36,480 nucleotides of DNA, taken from contig NZGS01000072.1 of NCBI GenBank assembly GCA_002690995.1, positions 1 to 36,480 of the forward strand, given 5' to 3'. Made by a program: the position numbers and the translations under genes. The notes under the pieces are model-generated. The model worked only from the letters and a program-made list of their open reading frames with translations. It made no database searches and was not told the DNA's origin. How positions within the stretch are numbered: the first letter of the stretch is position 1; the number at the start of each line of letters is the position of its first letter. Of the stretch, positions 15,980-25,251 are shown piece by piece. The stretch comes from Rhodospirillaceae bacterium. Lineage in GTDB: Bacteria > Pseudomonadota > Alphaproteobacteria > Thalassobaculales > Thalassobaculaceae.

Positions 15980-17509
15980 ATGAAACCAACTATACTTTGT
16001 ATAATGGATGGCTGGGGGGTAGGGCCAGGTACGAAATATAACGCTGTTACCCAAGCAAACACACCTGTTTTTGATCGCTTAATTAAACAATGGCCTAACA
16101 GTTTAATGCAGGCTTCAGGCGAATATGTGGGACTCCCCGATGGCCAAATGGGCAACTCAGAGGTTGGTCATATGAACATAGGCGCTGGCCGTATCGTTGT
16201 CCAAGACCTTCCAAAGATCAATCAAGTAATCCAATCGAACAAGCTATCTGAAAATAAGTTATTGAAGAAGTTTATTTCCATCACCAAGAAAGCTAAAGGG
16301 AAATGTCATTTAGTTGGATTACTTTCAACAGGTGGTGTACACAGTCACCAGACACACATCGAAGCGCTTGCAAAAACAATATCAGAGGCAGGTGTTCCAG
16401 TTTTACTGCATGGTATTTTAGATGGACGCGATACCGCACCATGTAGCGCCCGGACATTTCTTGAACGCTTTTTAGCTATCAAAAATGAAGGCATTTCCCT
16501 AGCTAGTTTAATCGGCCGTTTTTATGCAATGGATCGAGATAATCGTTGGGAAAGGGTAGAAAAAGCGTATGGTGCACTAGTTAATGCCGCCGGAGAGAAA
16601 CTCAATGATCTGACCATGGGGATTGAAAAGCAATACGAATTGGGCATTACAGACGAATTCGTAGAGCCACTCATAGCAGACACTTTCAACGGGATAAATG
16701 ACGGCGATTCGTTATTCTTCGCAAATTTTCGCGCTGATAGGGCTCGGGCGTTGCTTTCAGCTCTCGTTGATCCAGCGTTTAAAAGTTTTCCGAGGACTTC
16801 TTTACCAAATTTTTCGGCGAAAGCTGGCCTTGTTTCCTATTCAGATTATCTAGATAGTCTCTTGGACACCTTGTTTACAAAAAAAAATTTGGATCAAACA
16901 TTGGGGGAAACCGTTGCAAAACAAAACATTAAGCAATTGAGAATAGCAGAAACGGAGAAATACCCGCACGTTACTTTCTTTCTTAATGGTGGACAGGAGG
17001 TCCGATTCCCCGGTGAAGAACGGATTTTAGTACCATCACCAAAAGTGTTGACCTACGACACTCAACCCGAGATGTCTGCAAAAACAGTCACCCAAGAGCT
17101 CACTAATGCCATCGCCAAGAATGAATTTGGTTTAATAGTTGTAAACTATGCTAATCCTGACATGGTCGGACATACTGGAAGTCTAAAAGCCGCAATCAAA
17201 GCGGTAGAGACAGTAGACCAATGTGTTGGAAGAGTTGTTGAATCTGTATTAGATCATGATGGAACAATGCTACTTACGGCGGATCATGGGAATTGCGAAG
17301 TTATGTTCGATGAAAAGAGAGGCATCCCACACACCGCGCATACTACGAACTTAGTTCCAACAATTTTAATAAATTCTCCACGCAATGTAGCCCGTTTAAA
17401 ACCCGGCAAACTGGCCGATGTAGCTCCTACTATTTTGGACTTAATGTCTATCCCAAAACCCAAGATAATGACTGGTTCTTCCCTTCTATCACTTAACAGG
17501 GGTGTCTAA
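15980..17509 (+). CDS. gpmI: 2,3-bisphosphoglycerate-independent phosphoglycerate mutase GpmI
   Basis: A 509-residue manganese enzyme that interconverts 3- and 2-phosphoglycerate in glycolysis and gluconeogenesis. I start it at the ATG 15980 (MKPTILCIMDGWGVGP), 31 bp after rlmH, because this matches the family N-terminus; the frame is open upstream inside rlmH. MGNSEVGHMNIGAGR carries the catalytic serine, ILDGRDTAP and GRFYAMDRDNRW are substrate-binding, and TADHGNCE plus HTAHTTN are metal-binding. The end overlaps the start of the EnvC-like gene by 8 bp. Confidence 0.97.
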   Translation: MKPTILCIMDGWGVGPGTKYNAVTQANTPVFDRLIKQWPNSLMQASGEYVGLPDGQMGNSEVGHMNIGAGRIVVQDLPKINQVIQSNKLSENKLLKKFISITKKAKGKCHLVGLLSTGGVHSHQTHIEALAKTISEAGVPVLLHGILDGRDTAPCSARTFLERFLAIKNEGISLASLIGRFYAMDRDNRWERVEKAYGALVNAAGEKLNDLTMGIEKQYELGITDEFVEPLIADTFNGINDGDSLFFANFRADRARALLSALVDPAFKSFPRTSLPNFSAKAGLVSYSDYLDSLLDTLFTKKNLDQTLGETVAKQNIKQLRIAETEKYPHVTFFLNGGQEVRFPGEERILVPSPKVLTYDTQPEMSAKTVTQELTNAIAKNEFGLIVVNYANPDMVGHTGSLKAAIKAVETVDQCVGRVVESVLDHDGTMLLTADHGNCEVMFDEKRGIPHTAHTTNLVPTILINSPRNVARLKPGKLADVAPTILDLMSIPKPKIMTGSSLLSLNRGV

Positions 17510-18704
17510 ATTGACGAAAGGAAAGCCCAAGTCTGATTCTTTTTTTTTGATTGTATTTGTTATTTTATTGTTTTCCACAGTTTTCCCTCACTCAGCCATC
17601 GGATCAAAAAAGGGGAATATCGAGAGCTTTCTCTCGCTCAAGCAAGAATTAGTTGAAACAAAAAAAACTGAAGAGCATCATAGAAATATCATTTCGCTAG
17701 CAAAGCGTAACATTACTATATTGAATGATCAGTTAGCAGAAATAGGTTTAAGACTAGAGATTCATAAACAAAAAAAACGTCAGCTATTGATGGCGCTAAT
17801 TAGTCTTTCTCGTCACCCAAAGCCCTCTCCTATCTCATCAACTCTGCTTCCTTTATCTATCAAGCGAACCAAAACCCTTATCAAATTAATTTCTAAACAA
17901 TTGAATGAAGAGATTAGTAACTTAGAAGCCAGCAATAAAAAGTTTTCAGAATTAAAAAACTCAATTTCGATAGAAACCCAAAAAATAAGGAAAGCTAATA
18001 AACAAATTGTTTTGCTGCATGGAGCAATCGATGAGTTGATTGACAAAAACATGGGCCAGGTAACTTCAACAACCTTAAGCAACCCAGATACTTTCGAGAA
18101 AATCTACCGAACACTTAAAGATCAAAATTTCCAAAGAAACCGCTCTATAGATATTTTAAGTTTGATAATAGCGCAAAAAAAGGAAACACCTTTAGACCCT
18201 CAACGAAAAATGCGTTTTTTTCAAAAAAACGGAGCTGTATCAGAAACTGAAGTTTCTTTGAGTGGCACTAGTTTTCCAAGCTATAGTTCTTTTGCTAAAA
18301 ATAAGTTAAGATTAGAACTGCCTGTGGGAGGAAAAATAACTGAGGTTTTTGGTGAACTTGACGAAATAGGCTTAAAAAGTAAAGGCATCAATATTATTAC
18401 CCCATCAGGAGCTCAAGTGCTTTCATCATTTGACGGAAAAGTTCTATATGCTAATAATTTTCGAAGTTTTGGGCCGGTCTTAATAATCGATCATGGAGAT
18501 GGCTTTAATACTTTGATGATGGGGCTAGAAAGAATCGACGTAAAAATTGGACAAAACCTTCTAAAAGGGGAACCTGTGGGTGTTATGAAAAAACTTAAAA
18601 CCTCTAATAAACAGACTGGTCCCGCACTATATTTTGAACTACGACGAAATGGGAAGCCCGTAAACCCATTAGCCTGGCTATCACCAAAGAGAAACGCGAC
18701 GTAA
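17502..18704 (+). CDS. EnvC-like murein hydrolase activator (degenerate M23 domain)
   Basis: A 400-residue exported protein. An N-terminal signal/anchor segment (FFLIVFVILLFSTVFPHSA) is followed by a long coiled-coil region (about 45-190, rich in Lys, Glu, Leu) and a C-terminal LytM/M23 domain (about 270-395). In that domain the zinc ligands are not preserved: SKGINIITPSG lacks the first histidine, and the strand after IIDHGDG ends in MMGL where active enzymes have a histidine. EnvC-type proteins of this kind activate cell-wall amidases during division rather than cut peptidoglycan. GTG 17502 or TTG 17511 (AGGGG 8 bp upstream) are possible starts. ctpA follows after 4 bp. Confidence 0.85.
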   Translation: MSKLTKGKPKSDSFFLIVFVILLFSTVFPHSAIGSKKGNIESFLSLKQELVETKKTEEHHRNIISLAKRNITILNDQLAEIGLRLEIHKQKKRQLLMALISLSRHPKPSPISSTLLPLSIKRTKTLIKLISKQLNEEISNLEASNKKFSELKNSISIETQKIRKANKQIVLLHGAIDELIDKNMGQVTSTTLSNPDTFEKIYRTLKDQNFQRNRSIDILSLIIAQKKETPLDPQRKMRFFQKNGAVSETEVSLSGTSFPSYSSFAKNKLRLELPVGGKITEVFGELDEIGLKSKGINIITPSGAQVLSSFDGKVLYANNFRSFGPVLIIDHGDGFNTLMMGLERIDVKIGQNLLKGEPVGVMKKLKTSNKQTGPALYFELRRNGKPVNPLAWLSPKRNAT

Positions 18705-18708
18705 TCAA

Positions 18709-20031
18709 ATGTATAATTCTATTTGTTATAACAAACTAATCCTTAAACAAATTAACAGGGTGACTAGTCGCTTAATTCTTTTCAGCGCTCTTATCTCATT
18801 CATCCCACTCTCACTCCATGCGAGTGAAACATATCGGCAGCTGAACTTATTTGGGGATGTATTTGAACGGGTAAAGTCAGAGTATGTAGACAAGGTAAGT
18901 GATAAAAAGCTCATTGAAGCTGCTATCAACGGGATGCTTACCTCTCTTGATCCACATTCCAGCTTTTTGGATAAGAAAAGCTTTGGGGAAATGCAAGTTC
19001 AAACAAAAGGAGAATTTGGAGGTATAGGGATCGAGGTTACAATGGAAAATGGTTTAGTTAAAGTGGTTTCTCCAATTGATGACACACCTGGATCAAGAGC
19101 TGGACTAGAACCTGGAGATCTCATAACCCATTTAGATGGCGTTTCGATACTAGGACTTTCTCTAAGACAAGCTGTTGGAAAAATGCGTGGCCCTGTCGAT
19201 GAAGAAATCATGCTGAGCATCCGGCGCAAGAATGTAGATCCGTTTAAAGTTAAAATAAGAAGAGCAATAATTAAAATTAGATCAGTCCGTTTTGAAGCTA
19301 TTGATGACATTGGTTATATTCGAATAACAACCTTCAACCAACAAACCACTCCTGGCCTAAAGAGGGCTATTTCAGAGTTAAAAAAACAGATTGGGATCTC
19401 ACTTTCTGGATTTATACTAGATTTGAGGAATAATCCAGGCGGCCTCCTTAATCAAGCTATCTCTGTTAGTGATGCATTTCTTAACCACGGGGAAATTGTA
19501 TCTACCCGAGGGCGTGACCCAGAGAATACATCACGCGTTCATGCAAAAGCAGGCGACCTAACTGACGGTTCAAAATTAATTGTATTAATTAACACCGGGT
19601 CCGCTTCCGCTTCAGAGATTGTTGCAGGCGCTCTTCAAGATCATAAAAGAGCCATTATTCTTGGGACACAATCTTTTGGAAAGGGTTCTGTGCAGACAAT
19701 AGTGCCACTATCAAAAGATATAGCTATGCGACTGACAACTGCGCGTTATTACACACCATCGGGAAAATCCATACAGAAAACGGGGATTTCACCTGATATT
19801 GTTGTAAACGCGGCAAAAATTGAAAAAAACCTAGCCACCAACCAACGACGCGAAGCTGATTTGCGTGGAGCTCTGGAAAACACCGATAAAGAAAAGCAAA
19901 GCGATAAAGCAGATACGTCAAAGAGTAGGAGACCAACAGCAAAAGAGCTAGCAAATACGGACTACCAACTTGCTAGAGCAGTCGACCTTCTCCGTGGCTT
20001 GTCACTACTTGAAAAACGAACAGTAAATTGA
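18709..20031 (+). CDS. ctpA: Carboxy-terminal processing peptidase, S41 family (CtpA)
   Basis: A 440-residue periplasmic serine protease. A hydrophobic export segment (LILFSALISFIPLSLHAS) is followed by an N-terminal helical part (SLDPHSSFLD), a PDZ domain (about 95-180, GGIGIEV to GPVDEE) and the S41 catalytic core. GSASASEIVAGALQDHKRA contains the nucleophile serine and GTQSFGKGSVQ the catalytic lysine. LRNNPGGLL is the conserved strand. Such proteases trim cell-wall enzymes and other envelope proteins. The C-terminus has a polar linker. The stop codon overlaps the TTG start of the next gene (TTGA). Confidence 0.95.
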   Translation: MYNSICYNKLILKQINRVTSRLILFSALISFIPLSLHASETYRQLNLFGDVFERVKSEYVDKVSDKKLIEAAINGMLTSLDPHSSFLDKKSFGEMQVQTKGEFGGIGIEVTMENGLVKVVSPIDDTPGSRAGLEPGDLITHLDGVSILGLSLRQAVGKMRGPVDEEIMLSIRRKNVDPFKVKIRRAIIKIRSVRFEAIDDIGYIRITTFNQQTTPGLKRAISELKKQIGISLSGFILDLRNNPGGLLNQAISVSDAFLNHGEIVSTRGRDPENTSRVHAKAGDLTDGSKLIVLINTGSASASEIVAGALQDHKRAIILGTQSFGKGSVQTIVPLSKDIAMRLTTARYYTPSGKSIQKTGISPDIVVNAAKIEKNLATNQRREADLRGALENTDKEKQSDKADTSKSRRPTAKELANTDYQLARAVDLLRGLSLLEKRTVN

Positions 20032-21269
20032 AACTTAGTCCTTTCATAAAACGTCTTAAAAACGCCTTAAGACTACAGCGTAATAACCTAGAAAAATTAA
20101 CTTTAGATGATGGCGATGACGTCTTAAGCGAAAAAGTTACCAAACAAAACCATACAGACGAAATACCTCGGTCCAAGCTAAATCGATTTGCTTGGTTTAT
20201 TTACGGGACCTTCCTAGTGATAGTTCTTGGAGGTGCTGGATTATTAGTTGGTTGGGTCTTGGTTAGCGCAGAAAAAACGATAGAGAAGCGAATAGCAATT
20301 ACGCCGTCTGTAACAGTAGACGTATTAGCCGATGGGGAAACAGCACCTAAAAACTCCAGCCGCGACAACCGACAACTAGGCGATCAAGCAGCAGAGGATG
20401 ACTCTGAAACCGCCATCGCAAATCAATCAAAGGAAACTAAAAATAGACTAAACAATAGTGATGCTCTCGTTGGGATAATATTTCCCCATATAACGGAAGA
20501 GACAGAAACTGGGCCACTACCCGTAATTGCTCCAGATGGACGGCAACCTTGGTTAGAATACTCGCGAGGATTTAAAAGAGCTGATAGAAAACCCCGTATT
20601 GCCCTAATTATTAGCAATCTTGGATTATCAGACACTTACACGAAAGCAACTCTAGAGCTGTTACCAGAAGATATAACTCTATCTTTCTCCCATGTAGCAC
20701 CACGATTAAAGAGCTGGGTAAGAGAAGCACGACAGAAGGGCCACGAAATATTATTAGATATCCCGATGGAACCAATTGGCTTTCCCAAGAATGATCCTGG
20801 CAGGGCTACTCTCCTAACTTCATCAAATGAAGTTGAGAACCTTAATCGGCTAGAACATATCATGAAGCAAGCTGGTGGATATGTTGGCCTACTAGGCACA
20901 CTAGGGACAAAGTTTATGCTACATTCTGAGACCTTTCTCCCTGTTTTAAGAAGCATCAAGCAACGTGGGTTAATTTACGTAGATAGTAGATCAACTTCTA
21001 GAAGCCTTGGTCCAGAGTTGGCCTCATCTATTCAATTACCTAAAGCTTTCAATAACGTCTTTGTGGATAAAGAACCGTCCCAAGAGAAAATCAAAAATAA
21101 ATTAGATGAACTAGAAAGAATAGCCCTTAAAAGAAGATTTGCGGTTGGTATTGCTCAACCATTACCAATAACGATAGAGATTCTGAGTCAATGGACAAAG
21201 GGATTAAAAACCAAACAAATTGCGCTAGCGCCGATTACCGCAATAGTAGATAAGCAAAGTCAAAGATGA
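20028..21269 (+). CDS. Divergent polysaccharide deacetylase family protein (YibQ-like)
   Basis: A 413-residue protein with an N-terminal cytoplasmic part, one membrane segment (FIYGTFLVIVLGGAGLLVGW, about residues 57-76), a polar linker, and a C-terminal divergent polysaccharide deacetylase domain (about 185-405). Domain marks: IALIISNLGLSDTYTKATL, LPEDITLSFSHVAPRL, GHEILLDIPMEPIGFP, DPGRATLLTS. The place of the metal-binding Asp pair of true NodB deacetylases is ISN, so catalysis by the classic mechanism is unlikely; the same divergence is common in this family. The gene starts at TTG overlapping the ctpA stop and ends overlapping rppH (ATGA). Confidence 0.88.
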   Translation: MKLSPFIKRLKNALRLQRNNLEKLTLDDGDDVLSEKVTKQNHTDEIPRSKLNRFAWFIYGTFLVIVLGGAGLLVGWVLVSAEKTIEKRIAITPSVTVDVLADGETAPKNSSRDNRQLGDQAAEDDSETAIANQSKETKNRLNNSDALVGIIFPHITEETETGPLPVIAPDGRQPWLEYSRGFKRADRKPRIALIISNLGLSDTYTKATLELLPEDITLSFSHVAPRLKSWVREARQKGHEILLDIPMEPIGFPKNDPGRATLLTSSNEVENLNRLEHIMKQAGGYVGLLGTLGTKFMLHSETFLPVLRSIKQRGLIYVDSRSTSRSLGPELASSIQLPKAFNNVFVDKEPSQEKIKNKLDELERIALKRRFAVGIAQPLPITIEILSQWTKGLKTKQIALAPITAIVDKQSQR

Positions 21270-21769
21270 TTAATAAGACATTTACGAACCTTCCTTACCG
21301 ACCCTGTGTTGGCATTGTGCTTTTTAACAATAAAAATCAGGTATTTATTGCACGAAGAAATGATATTGGTAGACAATCTTGGCAATTTCCCCAAGGTGGC
21401 ATCAACAGTGGCGAAGAACCAGAAGCGGCGGCACTTAGAGAATTAGAGGAAGAAACAAATATAAAATCGGTAAAAGTTGTCGATAGGACAGCGGAATGGC
21501 TTTATTACGACTACCCTCCTAACGTATCTGCACGATCATTTGCCGGGAATTATCGCGGACAAAAACAAATTTGGTTTGCTATGCGGTTCTTTGGAAACGA
21601 AGACGAAATCGATTTGGGAGGGTGGAGTGCCGAATTTGATGACTGGAAATGGACCTCTTTAAAGTCCACGATAGCAATGATTATAGAATTTAAAAAAAAT
21701 GTTTACGAAAGAGTGGTAAGCCAATTTAGCTATCTGGAAAAAGAGATAGATCGTAATCTTCACAATTAA
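21266..21769 (+). CDS. rppH: RNA pyrophosphohydrolase RppH (Nudix)
   Basis: A 167-residue Nudix hydrolase that removes pyrophosphate from the 5' end of mRNA to trigger decay. YRPCVGIVLFNNKNQVFIAR is the N-terminus typical of RppH; the Nudix box begins GGINSGEEPEAAALRELEEE, with threonine at the usual last glycine position. WQFPQGG and GQKQIWFAMRF are also RppH-like. It is translationally coupled to the YibQ-like gene. It ends the operon; the next gene is convergent, with an 88-bp gap lacking an obvious terminator hairpin. Confidence 0.95.
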   Translation: MINKTFTNLPYRPCVGIVLFNNKNQVFIARRNDIGRQSWQFPQGGINSGEEPEAAALRELEEETNIKSVKVVDRTAEWLYYDYPPNVSARSFAGNYRGQKQIWFAMRFFGNEDEIDLGGWSAEFDDWKWTSLKSTIAMIIEFKKNVYERVVSQFSYLEKEIDRNLHN

Positions 21770-21857
21770 TCTTCACCAATCTTTTACGAATTCCATTCTT
21801 ACCCCTCTTTACTTTATGTTAAGTCCAAACACGAAAAAGTGGAGTCAACGACAAACA

Positions 21858-23699
21858 TTAAGGAACACTTAACATAAACTCGGCCCATATTTTTGCAGGA
21901 ATGCTTCCACCAGTAATCTTACGCATTGGCCGATTGTCGTCTCGACCAACCCAGACACCTACTGTCAAACCTTCGGAATATCCAATAAACCATGCGTCCC
22001 TGTAATCTTGACTAGTGCCAGTTTTACCAGCAGCTGTTTTACCAATATTTGCCTTTTTGCCTGTTCCCCTGGCAATAACATCTTCTAACATTAGGTTCAT
22101 GTCTGCTATTACCTTCGGTGATGCTATCGGGGTGGCCGCTTGCTCCCGCCTTGCATAAATTAACTCTCCTTTTTCAGTTTCTATACTGCTAATGCCATAC
22201 GGCTCAACCGGAAAGCCACCATTCGATATTGCTACGTATGCGGCGGTCATATTGATCAAAGATACGCCACTACTGCCCAGCGCTAGACTAGGTTTGTTGT
22301 CAAGTTTCGCATTAATCCCCAAACGATAAGCCATTTTAATTGTTAAATCGCGTCCGATTTTTTCTGATAGCCTTACGGTTGCTAGATTATATGACATTTG
22401 CAATGCCTGCCGGAGGGATACTTGTGTTCTATAAACACCATCAAAGTTTTTAGGTCGCCAACTTCCTATTTCTAGTGGTTGATCGGATATTACAGTTTCT
22501 GGGCTCAAGCCCTTTGATAAAGCCGCCAGAAAAACTACGGGCTTAAAGACTGAACCAGGCTGCCTCCTTGACTGCGTGGCTCTATTAAATTTGCTTTTAA
22601 AGTAGTTCCGTCCACCAACCATGGCTAAAACCTTACCTGTCGCGTCTAGGACCACTACTGCCCCTTCTAATTGTTTATTTGAATTGGACCGATTTAGTTG
22701 ATTGGCCAGGGCTGCCTCAGCCTTCTTCTGAAGCCCTAGATCTAGAGTAGTAAATACTCTTTTATTTAAATAAACATTGTTCGAATATGCTTCAGCCCGT
22801 TCTCTGATCCAATCTGCAAAATACCACGTTCCCTTTTGTAAATTTAATTGGGATTTCATTTTAACCCTGTATTTTAAATGCTTTCTTAAAATATTTTTTT
22901 CCAAGAACCCAGCACGCATCATATTATTGAGAACCTGAGTTGCCCGCTTTTTTGCCAAAGCAAAATTAGTTCTCGGATTATACTTTGATGGGGCTTTTAA
23001 AATTCCTATGAGCATTGCTGCTTCCTTTAGTCGAAGGTCTGAAACAGATTTCCCAAAATAATACTCAGCAGCAGCACGCAAACCAAAAACACCCGAGCCA
23101 AAGTAAACCCTATTTAGGTATAGGGTCAGTATTTGTTCTTTTGTGAAAGACATTTCTAACCAAAATGCGAGCAATAACTCTCGCACTTTCCTTTCAACGC
23201 TTCTGTCGAAAACTAGGAATAAATTTTTAGCTAGTTGCTGGGTAAGAGTACTTCCACCTTGTTTTATTTTTCCTTGCTTTAAATTTACTACCGCAGCTCT
23301 AGCTAATGAAAAAGGATCAATGCCCCAATGTTGAAAAAACCTTCGGTCTTCAGTAGCAACTAATGCTTTAATTAGGGACTCCGGAATTTCATTAAACGTT
23401 ACAGGTTCTAAATAAAAGTCTCCGTAAGCCGCAAATTTTTGTCCTCTACTATCCACTAAACTGACAGCGATATCACGTTTCTTAAATTCTAAGTCTGACA
23501 AGTCCGGAAGTTGGGTTGCTTGATATACTCCTATAGCCAGGAGAATAACCAGACCCCAAATAGAGCACAGAGCAGTGATTGAGAAAAAAGAGCCGAAGAA
23601 ATCTCTTCTCTTTGAAATCGAGCGTGATTTTCTAGCAGGTTTTTGCGATCTTTTAGTCGAAGCGGTTGACCTCTTTTTGCCCTTTTTGTTACTTTTCAT
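21858..23699 (-). CDS. Bifunctional penicillin-binding protein, PBP1A type
   Basis: A 613-residue class A penicillin-binding protein that polymerises glycan strands and cross-links peptides. A basic cytoplasmic tail (residues 1-33) is followed by a membrane segment (about 36-60), the GT51 transglycosylase (ATEDRRFFQHWGIDPF with catalytic Glu117, then GGSTLTQQLAKNLF) and the transpeptidase: SVFK (Ser383, Lys386), SYN (436-438) and KTG (559-561). It ends soon after the last motif and has no C-terminal accessory domain. It is a single gene divergent from the ABC importer and convergent with rppH. All catalytic motifs are intact. Confidence 0.95.
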   Translation of the reverse strand: MKSNKKGKKRSTASTKRSQKPARKSRSISKRRDFFGSFFSITALCSIWGLVILLAIGVYQATQLPDLSDLEFKKRDIAVSLVDSRGQKFAAYGDFYLEPVTFNEIPESLIKALVATEDRRFFQHWGIDPFSLARAAVVNLKQGKIKQGGSTLTQQLAKNLFLVFDRSVERKVRELLLAFWLEMSFTKEQILTLYLNRVYFGSGVFGLRAAAEYYFGKSVSDLRLKEAAMLIGILKAPSKYNPRTNFALAKKRATQVLNNMMRAGFLEKNILRKHLKYRVKMKSQLNLQKGTWYFADWIRERAEAYSNNVYLNKRVFTTLDLGLQKKAEAALANQLNRSNSNKQLEGAVVVLDATGKVLAMVGGRNYFKSKFNRATQSRRQPGSVFKPVVFLAALSKGLSPETVISDQPLEIGSWRPKNFDGVYRTQVSLRQALQMSYNLATVRLSEKIGRDLTIKMAYRLGINAKLDNKPSLALGSSGVSLINMTAAYVAISNGGFPVEPYGISSIETEKGELIYARREQAATPIASPKVIADMNLMLEDVIARGTGKKANIGKTAAGKTGTSQDYRDAWFIGYSEGLTVGVWVGRDDNRPMRKITGGSIPAKIWAEFMLSVP

Positions 23700-23835
23700 T
23701 CACATACTCAAACGACCTATTTGCAACCTGGCATCACAACGTTTTCACTTAAAACCTTACCGCCCATCCTGGGTGTAAAGTGACAGCTTCGGACTTAACA
23801 ACAAAACTGCTTTATCTCTTTAAGGTAAAATTGGG

Positions 23836-23869
23836 TTTCTAAAAGTAATATATCACGATACTTTAGAAA
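23836..23869. promoter_or_regulatory. Inverted repeat upstream of the ABC importer operon
   Basis: TTTCTAAAAGTA (23836-23847) and TACTTTAGAAA (23859-23869) are complementary except for one bulged A, with an 11-nt loop. It lies in the 241-bp divergent region between the PBP1A gene and the binding-protein gene, about 75-105 bp before the latter start. There is no following T run, so an operator is likelier than a terminator. Confidence 0.5.
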
Positions 23870-23872
23870 AAT

Positions 23873-23890
23873 TTCATCAATATTGTTGAA
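23873..23890. promoter_or_regulatory. Near-palindromic putative operator upstream of the binding-protein gene
   Basis: TTCATCAATATTGTTGAA is an 18-bp palindrome with one mismatched pair. It is followed directly by a further half-site-like TTTCCATCAAT. It sits about 50 bp before the ATG of the binding protein, where a repressor or activator would act on the importer operon. No regulator gene is adjacent. Confidence 0.45.
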
Positions 23891-23940
23891 TTTCCATCAA
23901 TTTTCGGCATCATGCCAATTGAAAATGGGAGGATTTTAGT

Positions 23941-25125
23941 ATGTTCAAAAAGTTTTTACTTCTCGCGTCCGCAGGGCTAATGGCTATCGGACCCGCAGTG
24001 GCAGCTGAAAAAGTTAAAATTGGCTTTGTTACTACCATCACTACCCCCGCCGGAGTGATTGGTAAAGATATGGTCGATGCAGTGAATCTAGCCATGGAAG
24101 ATATTGGTGGGAAAATGGCCGGATTGGATGTCGAATTAATAGTTGAAGATGACGGCTTCAAGCCGGCCATCGGCAAACAGAAAACAGATAAATTAGTAAA
24201 GCAAGACAAAGTTCAGTTTGTGACTGGTTTTATTTGGTCACATGTTCTTCTTGCTTCCCAAAAATCAGCCTTAGGAGCAGGAAAATTCCTAATAAGCTCA
24301 AATGCTGGCCCCTCCCAAATGGCAGGGAAATTATGCCATAAGAACTTTTTCTCAACATCTTGGCAAAATGATCAAACGCCTATGGCTATGGGGGAAGTGC
24401 TTAATTTAAATAATGTTAAATCACTTTATGTGATGGCGCCCAACTATGCAGCCGGGAAAAATATGGTTGCTGGCGTAACTAGAACATTTAAAGGAAAGAT
24501 AGTTGGAAAAGACCTAACAAAGTGGGGTAAGGATGCACAACTTGATTTCTCTGCTGAGTTGGCAAAAGCGAAAGCATCCGGCGCAGAAGGTATATTTGTT
24601 TTTTATCCTGGTAAAGCGGGTGGCGCATTCATAAAGCAATATGCTCAGGCTGGTCTCCAAGGAAAGATACCGCTCTACTCTGTCTTCACCGTCGACTCCA
24701 TTGCCTTGCCAAAACTTCAAAAAGCCAACATGAACGGCGTTATGGGGTCAGTGATGACACAATTTTGGGCACCAGATTTGGATACACCACAGAACAAAAA
24801 GTTTGTTTCTGGTTTTAAGAAAAAATATGGCCGCTACCCATCTTTTTATGCAGCGCAATCGTATGATACGATATTTCTTATAAAGAGTGCTGTTGAGGCA
24901 GTAAAAGGTAACTTATCAAATAAGGATGGAATGAGGTCAGCAATGGAGAAGGCAAACTTTCCGTCTGTCCGTGGTAAATTTTCATATGGTAATAATCATT
25001 TTCCAATACAAAACTTTTATTCAAGAGAAGTTGTAAAAGACTCGGATGGTGTCTGGACTACCTCCGTGCGCGAAGTCGTTCTGAAAAATCATCAAGACAC
25101 CTATGCTAAAGACTGCTTAATGTAG
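23941..25125 (+). CDS. ABC transporter substrate-binding protein, branched-chain amino acid type
   Basis: A 394-residue periplasmic binding protein of the Peripla_BP_6 (LivJ/LivK-like) family. A signal peptide (MFKKFLLLASAGLMAIGPAV, cleavage after AVAA, near residue 22) precedes the mature protein (EKVKIGFVTTITTPAGVIG). TGFIWSHVLLASQ and FLISSNAGPSQMAG are the ligand-site strands of this family. Cysteines in KLCHKNFF and in the terminal AKDCLM may form a disulfide. Ligand could be a branched-chain amino acid, an amide or an aromatic acid; this cannot be told from the sequence. GGGAGGA lies 8 bp before the ATG. Permease and ATPase genes follow. Confidence 0.93.
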   Translation: MFKKFLLLASAGLMAIGPAVAAEKVKIGFVTTITTPAGVIGKDMVDAVNLAMEDIGGKMAGLDVELIVEDDGFKPAIGKQKTDKLVKQDKVQFVTGFIWSHVLLASQKSALGAGKFLISSNAGPSQMAGKLCHKNFFSTSWQNDQTPMAMGEVLNLNNVKSLYVMAPNYAAGKNMVAGVTRTFKGKIVGKDLTKWGKDAQLDFSAELAKAKASGAEGIFVFYPGKAGGAFIKQYAQAGLQGKIPLYSVFTVDSIALPKLQKANMNGVMGSVMTQFWAPDLDTPQNKKFVSGFKKKYGRYPSFYAAQSYDTIFLIKSAVEAVKGNLSNKDGMRSAMEKANFPSVRGKFSYGNNHFPIQNFYSREVVKDSDGVWTTSVREVVLKNHQDTYAKDCLM

Positions 25126-25251
25126 TTCAATGCCATCTATAAAGTTCTAAGATACGGCGGGATACTTCTCCCCCCCTATTTGTTAAGGGATCCACAACAA
25201 AATGTTTGTCTTGGGTGCTTTGTTGAATGTGAATATTAGAGGATTTAGAGT

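Noticed and set aside
17502-18704. EnvC-like protein as an active M23 peptidase
   Set aside because: The zinc-binding histidines are missing, as in known EnvC activators.
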